A program made the translations under genes and the position numbers. A stretch of DNA of 64,000 nucleotides from MGBC163016 sp964462135 (GTDB taxonomy: Bacteria > Actinomycetota > Coriobacteriia > Coriobacteriales > Eggerthellaceae), in contig CAYWWK010000009.1 of assembly GCA_964462135.1 (NCBI GenBank), positions 1-64,000 on the forward strand, in the 5' to 3' direction. The notes under the pieces were generated by a model. It did not search any database and was not told where the DNA came from. It worked only from the letters and a program-made list of their open reading frames with translations. This document shows positions 8,700-15,928 of this stretch, piece by piece (the first letter of the stretch is position 1; every line of letters starts with the position of its first letter).

Positions 8700-11069
8700 T
8701 CAGCGGAGCACGCGTGGCTCGCTCCCCGTGCAATCGATGACCGTTGAGGCACATCCGGTGGATACATCGTCAGCGAATACGCACAGCGCCCCTGCCTCCT
8801 GAGCGCGCTTCACGAAATCCGCATCAAGCTCACGAAGTGATGAAACCGCGAATCCACCGGCCAGGTTCGCCGATGTGGTGGCAAGGGGAGACCCCGCTTC
8901 CTCTATCAGGCGCAAGGCCGTCTTCGAAGCGGGCATGCGAAGCCCGATGGTGCCTTTCACGCTTTGAAAGGCCCTTGGCACCTCATCACTGGCCTTCACG
9001 ATGAGGGTGAGCGCTCCCGGCCAGCCCTCACGGGCGAGGTCAGAGGCATACGTGGGCACGTCCGCCCCATAACGCTCCAGATCACCCATCGAGCCTATCA
9101 GCCATGCTACCGGCTTCCCCTCATCGCGGCCCTTGATGCGTGCAAGCACCTTCGCATCATCGCTGTGATGGATGGCCACACCGATGCCCACCACGGTATC
9201 GGTGGGAAAGACTGCCGGCCTTCCCGCTCTCAGCGCAGCGGCGGTCTGCCGAATGGCGGTGTCCGCAATGGCCGCTTCGGCCACACGGATGCCGTCGCAG
9301 GCAGCGCTCATGATGCCCCCTGCATATCCGGCGCCTTCCCCAGCAGGATAGACGGATGGATGCGAGACGGATCGAAGGGTCTCCCTGTTCCGCAGGATGC
9401 GCACGGGGCTTGAGCTGCGCGCCTCCACCGCCGTCATGATGGCTTCAGGCGCATCGAAGCCCAGAAGTTTGCGCCCCAATTTCGGCAGGGCCTCTTCCAA
9501 TGCCTCCGCCACGAAGGAGGGCAGCACCGTGTGAAGATCGGTGAAGCGCACACCGCGTGGGTAGGTGGGCTGCACCGAACGCAGAGGGTCTTCGTCTTCT
9601 CTGGACTCCCCATTCAAGAAGTCGCCAACCGTTTGGGCAGGAGCAGCGAAAGCCATGTTTCCCATCTCAAAGGCTGCCTGCTCCAGCTTCCGCTGGAAGC
9701 GAACCCCCGCAAGCACTCCCTCTTCCTGGGGGAAGTCATCAGGGCGCACTTCCACCAGAAGGGCACTGTTTGCGTTGCGCCCATCCCGTGCATGGGTGCT
9801 CATGCCGTTCACACACACGCCGAATGCCTCGCTGGCTGCAGCCACCACGCTTCCACCCGGGCACATGCAGAACGTATAGACACCCCGGCCGTCCGCATTA
9901 TGCACTGCCAGCTTGTAATCCGCGGGGGGAAGAGCGGGATGCCCCGCAGCGGGGCCGTACTGCGCCCGGTTGATGGCCGCTTGGTCGTGTTCGATGCGAA
10001 CACCCACTGCGAAGGGCTTGCGCTCCAATGCGAATGCCTCGTCCACCAGCATCTGGAAGGTGTCTCGCGCCGAATGGCCGACGACAAGCACGAGGGCATT
10101 CGTTTCGATGGACTCTTCGGCACCGGTCGTCAGATCCTTGATCGTAACGACACAGGTTCCATCCTGCATCGAACGAAGGCTGAAGCCTTCGCTACGGTCC
10201 TCCTGGTTTTCATCTTCAGGCCGAAGGCTGAAGCCTTCGCTACGGTCTTCTTGGCAGCCTCCCTCAGAACGATGGCTGAAGCCTTCGCTGCGGTCTCCCT
10301 GACGGGAACAAATCCCAACGAGCTGCGTGGAGAAGCGCACCTCACCTCCCGCATCCACGATGCGCTGCCGCAAATTCTGCACGACCTTCGGCAGATAGTC
10401 CGTTCCGATGTGAGGCTTCGCATCCACAAGGATGTCCTCAGGAGCCCCGCAGGCCACGAACTCCTCCAGCACGAAACGAGCGAAGGGGCTCTTCGTGCCC
10501 GTTGTCAATTTCCCATCCGAGAACGTGCCCGCGCCGCCTTCGCCGAATTGAATGTTGGATTGGGTATCCAGGGCACCCCCCTCCGCGAACATCTGGACAT
10601 CACGCATGCGCTCTTCGACAGGCTTGCCTCGCTCAACCACCAAAGGACGCAGCCCGGCCCGTGCAAGCCACAGCGCGCAGAAAAGGCCGGCTGGACCGGC
10701 ACCCACCACGATGGGACGCAGCGACTGGTCTGCAAGCAACGCACTCCACCCTGCAGCTTCAGAATCAGCAGTGCTCGAATGTGCAATTTGGAACGTCCCA
10801 ATTGCACGTGCTGGCGAAATCAGCTGCACGTCTTTGCGGGGATGCAGGTTGCCGACATGGGTGATGCCACTCACCGATGCCTGCACGTTCACCACGAAAT
10901 GCACGTTGCTCTTCTTGCGCGCATCCACCGCCTTGCGGATGATGCGCACATCGTGCACGCGGCTCGCCTTCACGCCAAGAGCGCGCGCTATCTCTTGCCG
11001 AAGCAGCTCTTCGTGCCCCGGAAGCATCGAATCCAACGATGCCTGCACATTGTTCGCTTGGATCAGCAT
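8700..11069 (-). CDS. FAD-dependent dehydrogenase fused to a Sua5/YrdC threonylcarbamoyl-AMP synthase domain
   Basis: Two-domain protein of 789 residues. Residues 1 to about 590 match the COG2509-type FAD-dependent dehydrogenases: N-terminal cap, Rossmann motif VVGAGPAGLFCALWLARAG (about 121-139), FGEGGAGTFSDGKLTTG and VVGHSARDTF. Residues about 602-789 are a complete YrdC domain with FPTDTVVGIG, RIKGRDEGKPVAWLIG, TTSANLAGG and ASTVIDC, the fold that makes threonylcarbamoyl-AMP for tRNA t6A. Three in-frame copies of a 16-residue repeat (DRSEGFS core at 259, 275, 291) interrupt the FAD domain. The start at 11069 overlaps the upstream gene in an ATGCTGA arrangement. Whether this copy serves t6A or a second one exists elsewhere is unknown. 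Confidence 0.85.
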   Translation of the reverse strand: MLIQANNVQASLDSMLPGHEELLRQEIARALGVKASRVHDVRIIRKAVDARKKSNVHFVVNVQASVSGITHVGNLHPRKDVQLISPARAIGTFQIAHSSTADSEAAGWSALLADQSLRPIVVGAGPAGLFCALWLARAGLRPLVVERGKPVEERMRDVQMFAEGGALDTQSNIQFGEGGAGTFSDGKLTTGTKSPFARFVLEEFVACGAPEDILVDAKPHIGTDYLPKVVQNLRQRIVDAGGEVRFSTQLVGICSRQGDRSEGFSHRSEGGCQEDRSEGFSLRPEDENQEDRSEGFSLRSMQDGTCVVTIKDLTTGAEESIETNALVLVVGHSARDTFQMLVDEAFALERKPFAVGVRIEHDQAAINRAQYGPAAGHPALPPADYKLAVHNADGRGVYTFCMCPGGSVVAAASEAFGVCVNGMSTHARDGRNANSALLVEVRPDDFPQEEGVLAGVRFQRKLEQAAFEMGNMAFAAPAQTVGDFLNGESREDEDPLRSVQPTYPRGVRFTDLHTVLPSFVAEALEEALPKLGRKLLGFDAPEAIMTAVEARSSSPVRILRNRETLRSVSHPSVYPAGEGAGYAGGIMSAACDGIRVAEAAIADTAIRQTAAALRAGRPAVFPTDTVVGIGVAIHHSDDAKVLARIKGRDEGKPVAWLIGSMGDLERYGADVPTYASDLAREGWPGALTLIVKASDEVPRAFQSVKGTIGLRMPASKTALRLIEEAGSPLATTSANLAGGFAVSSLRELDADFVKRAQEAGALCVFADDVSTGCASTVIDCTGSEPRVLR
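10174..10295 (-). repeat. Three in-frame copies of a 48-bp tandem unit with a hairpin core
   Basis: Copies of a 26-bp core begin at 10174, 10222 and 10270, exactly 48 bases apart, with unrelated 22-bp linkers. On the coding strand the core reads GACCGTAGCG followed by a hairpin, stem GAAGGC / GCCTTC with loop TTCA. It adds the repeated peptide DRSEGFS to the FAD domain without breaking the frame. A fourth, intergenic relative lies at 38104-38128. Confidence 0.85.
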
Positions 11070-12307
11070 GTGCGCCACCAACGCTCGACGATATGCCATG
11101 CCGCCAGCATCCCCGTGGCGAAGGCCCAGTGGAGGTTGAACCCGCCACAGGCGCCGTCCATATCCAGCGCCTCTCCCAACACATACAGCCCTGGGACTTC
11201 GCGTGCTTCCATGGCATCAAGGCAGAAGGCATCCAGGTCGAAGCCACCACGACGCACCTGACAGAGGCTTTCATCCCCAATCCCCTTCACAGGGAGATCG
11301 AAGGCGATCAGTCGCCCCGCTATGCTTCTGACGCTTTTCTCCGTGGCGGCTTGCGTGCTTTCCAGCCCCAGACTCTTCAATACCTGATCGGCCACCAAGG
11401 GAAGCACTGCTCCTTGCAACACCTCGAAATTCGATGGCCTTCTGTCCAAGACCTGCCCCGATTCCTGAAGACGCGCCAGCATCAAGCCAACGGGATCAGC
11501 AATGTCAGGAAGCATGTTGATGCGAACGACATCTTCTTCCTGGGCAAAGCGTGACAAATTGAAGATGGCTATCCCAGAAACCCCGTATTTGCGGAACAGC
11601 ACTTCCCCACGCTCTTCTGCGAGGCGCTCATCTTGCCTGAGAAGGCTCACGCTGCACCGCAACCGGATGTTGTCCAACGGGCGTGTGAAGCGAGTATCTG
11701 TGGCAAGAGGTCCAAGCACGGGCACTGGCCCAGCATAGGGAAGCAGCCCTTCAAGACCCAGCGGACCAGCCGCGCCCCCAGCTGCCACCACCACGCGATG
11801 CGATCGCACCAATTCGCCACCTTGCAGATGTAGGGTGAAGTGGGATCGCTCTGACTGGGGCACGGCCACACGTTCCACAGAGGCCCCTGTTCGCGTTTCA
11901 ACGCCGAAGCGCAAGAGCGGTGAGCGCAGCACATCCAGCACAACACTGGCCTTGTTCGCAAGCGGATAGAGCCGCCCCTCCGATTCCTCACGCCAGAGAA
12001 GCCCCAATCGCTCGAAGAACCCAACGACAGGGTTCAGAGCATCGGATGCGGAAGGGGTGCAGTGCTGCAGAGCTGAAGCGACCTTCCTGAAAGGCTCTGG
12101 ATGATTGTAGGCCGAAGGCCGGATATCGGCATTGGAGAAGTTGCAACGGCCATTGCCTGAACGCAGGATAGGACGCCCGATCTTGTCCGCCGCCTCCAAG
12201 ATGAGGATTCGAGGAACGGGACATCCTGCTTGAACGGCACGTTCGCACACAGCGACAGCGCAGGCAAGACCTGATGCCCCGCCCCCTATGATAGCCACGT
12301 CATACAT
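11063..12307 (-). CDS. BaiN/HI0933-type NAD(P)/FAD-dependent oxidoreductase
   Basis: Flavoprotein of the HI0933/YhiN/BaiN family, 414 residues. The dinucleotide-binding motif AIIGGGASGLACAVAV is at residues 5-20; LRSGNGRCNFSN (about 48-59) and VVAAGGAAGPLG are family signatures, and GLYVLGEALDMDGACGGFNLHWAFATG near the C-terminus closes the FAD site. The family includes enzymes that reduce bile-acid or other enone substrates, but most members, including this one, have no known substrate. It overlaps the downstream FAD/YrdC gene by 7 bases, so the two flavoproteins are probably translated together. Confidence 0.88.
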   Translation of the reverse strand: MYDVAIIGGGASGLACAVAVCERAVQAGCPVPRILILEAADKIGRPILRSGNGRCNFSNADIRPSAYNHPEPFRKVASALQHCTPSASDALNPVVGFFERLGLLWREESEGRLYPLANKASVVLDVLRSPLLRFGVETRTGASVERVAVPQSERSHFTLHLQGGELVRSHRVVVAAGGAAGPLGLEGLLPYAGPVPVLGPLATDTRFTRPLDNIRLRCSVSLLRQDERLAEERGEVLFRKYGVSGIAIFNLSRFAQEEDVVRINMLPDIADPVGLMLARLQESGQVLDRRPSNFEVLQGAVLPLVADQVLKSLGLESTQAATEKSVRSIAGRLIAFDLPVKGIGDESLCQVRRGGFDLDAFCLDAMEAREVPGLYVLGEALDMDGACGGFNLHWAFATGMLAAWHIVERWWRTC

Positions 12308-12435
12308 AGCTTGGGATTATAGCGAACGCATACGTGCGAGCCAGCGAAGCTTCTGACCGTCGCCAGCCCCTTGGGCTTGATGCAATCACATGAGGGAACA
12401 CCCGCAGAGGGGTCGAAGCCGATTCAGCAGGGCAA

Positions 12436-12466
12436 GAAACCCATGATATACATCATCATGGGTTTC
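12436..12466 (-). terminator. Hairpin downstream of the AGCS symporter gene
   Basis: Perfect 12-bp inverted repeat GAAACCCATGAT (12436-12447) / ATCATGGGTTTC (12455-12466) with a 7-base loop. It lies between the symporter stop (12570) and the flavoprotein start (12307). No long T-run follows on the minus strand (TTGCCC), so termination may be weak. Nothing else was recognised in 12308-12569. Confidence 0.55.
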
Positions 12467-12569
12467 GCAGACCCGATGCCAAGGCGAGATCCCTGTGCGG
12501 GTGCGACCGACAGGACGACCTGCGATTTGGGGCGTCCCTAGTACAGGTTGGGATGCGCGTGCGAAAGGC

Positions 12570-13997
12570 CTACTTGGATTCCACCTGCGGGATGGGATCG
12601 GTATCCTCTTCATCCAGATTGCCCTCGTAGACGTAATGCTTCGTCTCACGGGCGATCATGCCGGAGAGCAGAAGCACCACGATGATGTTCGGCACCGCCA
12701 TGAGCGCGTTCGTGATATCCGAGATGGACCAGACCAAGTCTCCCACGCCGATGGCTCCCAAGAAGGCGACGATCAGATAGATGATCTGATACGGACGAAT
12801 GGCGTACCTGCCGAAGAGATAGGTGATGCAGCGGTTGCCATAGTATGACCACCCCAGAATGGTGGAATAGGCGAACAGAATCATACCCACCACCAGAATG
12901 GGTGTGCCGATGTAGGGAATCTCAGCGAAGGCGGCGCTTGTGAGTTCAGCGCCAGCTGTGATGCTGCCAGCCATGATCTGGGCTTGCAAGTCGGAATTGC
13001 TCAGCATGGTGGACACCAGAACCAGGCCGGTGAGAGCGCAGACGATAACGGTATCCCAGAAGGTTCCTGTCATGGACACCAGCGCCTGGCGGGCTGGATT
13101 GCGCGTGGAGGCAGCTGAAGCAACGATGGGAGCGGAACCCAAACCTGATTCATTGGAGAACAGACCGCGGGCGCAGCCGTATTGCATGGCGATCATGACG
13201 CCGCTGCCCAAAGCGCCACCGAAGGCCGCCTTCGGCGTGAATGCGCACTCGATGATGAGAACGAGCGCAGGCCAGACGTAGGCCCAGTTGATGCAGAGGA
13301 TGACGATGCAGCCGACCGTGTACGCAATGGCCATGAACGGCACCAGCTTCTCGCAGACACGCGAGATCACCTGCACGCCGCCCAGTACCACCAGTCCCAC
13401 CAAAACCACGATGGCCAATCCCATTGCCCATTCCGGCACACCAGGTATGTTCGTGGTAACCACAGAGGTCATCGCCTGGGATTGCACCGCCGCACCGATG
13501 CCGAAGGAGGCGATGGCCGCCAACAGCGCGAAGGCGCCAGCCCCGAACAATGCCCACCAGGGAATGCTGCCGTCTTTGCGGGTGAAGGCGCGCCGCCATG
13601 CATACATGGCGCCTCCCAGCATGTTGCCATTGTGGTCCTTGACACGATACTTCACCGCCGCGAAGGTCTCAGAGTACTTGGTGGCAATGCCGAAGACACC
13701 AGTGATCCACATCCAGAAGATGGCTCCCGGACCTCCTGCCATGATGGCGGTTCCCACACCCACGATGTTGCCTGTGCCGATGGTGGCCGAAAGTGCGGTG
13801 CACAATGCACCGAACTGGCTGATGTCTCCGGGAGCATTCGGATCCTTGGTGACGGACAGCTTGATGCCACGGCCGAGCTTGCGCTGGATGAAACCGGTCC
13901 TGAACGTCAGGAACACATGGGCTCCCAACAGAAGCACGAGCATGGGAATGCCCCACACGAAATCGTCTATTGCTCCGATGATCTCTTGAATATCCAT
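12570..13997 (-). CDS. Alanine/glycine:cation symporter (AGCS family)
   Basis: Sodium- or proton-driven uptake of alanine or glycine across the cytoplasmic membrane. The 475-residue protein has about ten hydrophobic helices and clear family motifs: FGALCTALSATIGTGNIVGVGTAI, GGPGAIFWMW, GGAMYAW and RGLFSNESGLGSAPIVAS. The ATG at 13997 (MDIQEIIG) is preferred because AAAGGA lies 6-7 bases upstream; the longer in-frame N-terminus back to 14132 is not family-like. Monocistronic by spacing; upstream 13998-14205 is non-coding and AT-rich near 14140. Substrate preference cannot be read from the sequence. Confidence 0.93.
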   Translation of the reverse strand: MDIQEIIGAIDDFVWGIPMLVLLLGAHVFLTFRTGFIQRKLGRGIKLSVTKDPNAPGDISQFGALCTALSATIGTGNIVGVGTAIMAGGPGAIFWMWITGVFGIATKYSETFAAVKYRVKDHNGNMLGGAMYAWRRAFTRKDGSIPWWALFGAGAFALLAAIASFGIGAAVQSQAMTSVVTTNIPGVPEWAMGLAIVVLVGLVVLGGVQVISRVCEKLVPFMAIAYTVGCIVILCINWAYVWPALVLIIECAFTPKAAFGGALGSGVMIAMQYGCARGLFSNESGLGSAPIVASAASTRNPARQALVSMTGTFWDTVIVCALTGLVLVSTMLSNSDLQAQIMAGSITAGAELTSAAFAEIPYIGTPILVVGMILFAYSTILGWSYYGNRCITYLFGRYAIRPYQIIYLIVAFLGAIGVGDLVWSISDITNALMAVPNIIVVLLLSGMIARETKHYVYEGNLDEEDTDPIPQVESK

Positions 13998-14205
13998 TCG
14001 CATTCCTTTTTGTGAATCACATTGTCCTGGTATGCCCAGCATCCGCAGGGTCGGAATGGCGAAGCGCACGGCTGTGAGACTTCTGAACGTGGCTGATCCC
14101 GCATCCTGCAGATCGAGCGCATGGGCGCTCAAGCAGCCTGATTATATTTCTGTCACTTGTTGCCTGCCTGTTAACTTCGGCGAAGGGCACAAACCCGAAC
14201 AGAGC

Positions 14206-15603
14206 TCACAGGCGAATCTCGCGGCAACCGAGTGCGCCCACATCATCCGAGGAATGGCTCACCATGATGACCGTCGTTGCCTGTTCGTTCAACAGGACGA
14301 GAAGATTCAAGAGGTCCCTTTTGCTGCGAGCATCAAGTCCAGCACACGGCTCATCAAGCGCAAGAACCGGAGTTCGCAGGGCAAGGATTCCCGCGATGGC
14401 CACTTTCCGCTGCTGCCCTCCGGACAGGGTGAATGGATTTCGCTGGTATATCTCATCGAACGGAAGGCCCACGCACCCCAGCGCTTCACGCACCCGGGTC
14501 TGCACCTCTTCCTCTGAAACCCCCAGATTGCGTGGCCCGAAAGCCACATCATCATAAACCGTCTCCTTGAAGAGCTGCTGCTCAGGAAACTGGAAAGAAA
14601 GGCCTACGTGCAAACGGGCTTCGTTGCGCGCCTTCCTGGTGGCCAGAACGCGACCGAACACGCGAACCTCTCCTGTCTGCGCCTGCAGAAGACCGTTCAT
14701 GTGCTTCAACAGCGTGCTCTTGCCACTGCCGTTGTCGCCGGTGATGCAGACGAATTCACCCTTCTGGATGCAAAGAGAGATGTTCTCCAGGGCAGGGGGC
14801 GCTCCATTCGCATACGAGAATGTGACGTCATCGAATTCAATGACCGAAGCGTCCGCCAACCGCTCCTTTGGCTGCAGGGTTGCGACACGGCGGATTCCCC
14901 GAGAAGCGTCATCCTCTTCGGAATCCAGACGGATGACCCTGTCAGCCAATCCCTCCAAACGCCGTTCGTGAGTGATGAGAACCAGCGTTGTCCCCTCATC
15001 ATTCAGGCGTTTGAGCACCTCCACCACCTCCGCAACCGCAGACGCATCCAACATGGAAGTGGCTTCGTCGAGAATCAGAACGCGAGGATGCATAGCAAGC
15101 GCACCCGCCAGCGCCACACGCTGCTTCTGGCCTCCCGACAGCGCGCTGACATCCGCATCCTTGAGCGCGTCCAAGCCAACCAGATGAAGCGCCTCCTCTA
15201 CCCGTTCATGAACAGCCGCATCATCCAGACCGAAATTGCGTGGGCCGAACGCAACCTCATCCTGAACCAGAGTGCACACCAGCTGATCGTCAGGATTCTG
15301 GAACACCATTCCACACGCGCTTCGGATGGAAGGCAGATTCTCGCGCACGCCTGTATCCATGCCGAAGATGCGAACGCTTCCTGAATCCGGCAGCAGCAAG
15401 GCGTCAATCATCTTCGCAATCGTGGACTTGCCCGACCCATTGCCCCCTGTGATCGCAACCACTTCTCCGGGGACTACGGAAAAGGAGAGATCGGTGAGCA
15501 CGGGATGTTCCGACTCGTAGGAGACTGAGACGCGGTCAAATGCGATGGCCGGTGTCTGGAACCGTTCTGAACAGTCGCCCAAAGGGACAGGCTGACTATG
15601 CAA
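14206..15603 (-). CDS. Energy-coupling factor transporter ATPase, two EcfA domains fused
   Basis: 465-residue protein with two complete ABC ATPase domains. Domain 1 (about residues 17-230): Walker A GGNGSGKST, Q-loop MVFQNPDDQLV, signature LSGGQKQR, Walker B VLILDEATSMLD. Domain 2 (about 255-465): Walker A GDNGSGKST, Q-loop LSFQFPEQQLF, signature LSGGQQRK, Walker B VLALDEPCAGLD. The Q-loop sequences are those of EcfA1/EcfA2, which power vitamin and metal uptake with EcfT and S components; neither is next to it here. TTG start at 15603 overlaps the DUF1292 gene stop by 8 bases; no upstream ATG exists in this frame. Confidence 0.88.
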   Translation of the reverse strand: MHSQPVPLGDCSERFQTPAIAFDRVSVSYESEHPVLTDLSFSVVPGEVVAITGGNGSGKSTIAKMIDALLLPDSGSVRIFGMDTGVRENLPSIRSACGMVFQNPDDQLVCTLVQDEVAFGPRNFGLDDAAVHERVEEALHLVGLDALKDADVSALSGGQKQRVALAGALAMHPRVLILDEATSMLDASAVAEVVEVLKRLNDEGTTLVLITHERRLEGLADRVIRLDSEEDDASRGIRRVATLQPKERLADASVIEFDDVTFSYANGAPPALENISLCIQKGEFVCITGDNGSGKSTLLKHMNGLLQAQTGEVRVFGRVLATRKARNEARLHVGLSFQFPEQQLFKETVYDDVAFGPRNLGVSEEEVQTRVREALGCVGLPFDEIYQRNPFTLSGGQQRKVAIAGILALRTPVLALDEPCAGLDARSKRDLLNLLVLLNEQATTVIMVSHSSDDVGALGCREIRL

Positions 15604-15928
15604 ACCGGTACAGATCCTTCGTGGCGTCCTGGAACTTCTGATAGGCCTGATTGCTCAGATGCTCATCTTCAACCAGTTCGAAGCTCTCCGGAATGCCGTC
15701 ATCATCAGTTTCAAGCACTTCCAATACGATGACCTCTCCCGATGAGAGCGCAGGATGGCTCTCATCAACGGGGAAGAAGAAACCGTATTCACGCCCATCC
15801 AGGATGACGATCCCCAAGAACTCAAGGTTGACGGTCTCACCGGACTCATCCTCGAAGACAAGCGTGATGCCCTCTTCGACCGGAGGACAGAAATCGGGGT
15901 GACTGCCGTGACGGACGTCAGCGCACAT
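15596..15928 (-). CDS. DUF1292 family protein
   Basis: Small acidic protein of 110 residues with the DUF1292 pattern: VFEDESGETVNLEFLGIVILDGREYGFFFPV followed by an acidic strand region (IVLEVLETDDDG). Members are widespread in Gram-positive bacteria and have no assigned biochemical role. The ATG overlaps the secDF stop codon (TGATG), so translation is coupled to SecDF. The TTG of the EcfA fusion overlaps its end. Its conserved place in this operon is the only functional hint available here. Confidence 0.85.
   Translation of the reverse strand: MCADVRHGSHPDFCPPVEEGITLVFEDESGETVNLEFLGIVILDGREYGFFFPVDESHPALSSGEVIVLEVLETDDDGIPESFELVEDEHLSNQAYQKFQDATKDLYRFA

Noticed and set aside
9531..11261. 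576-codon plus-strand open frame opposite the FAD/YrdC gene
   Set aside because: Antisense to a protein with intact Rossmann and YrdC motifs; no recognisable domain, His/Arg-rich shadow composition of high-GC DNA.
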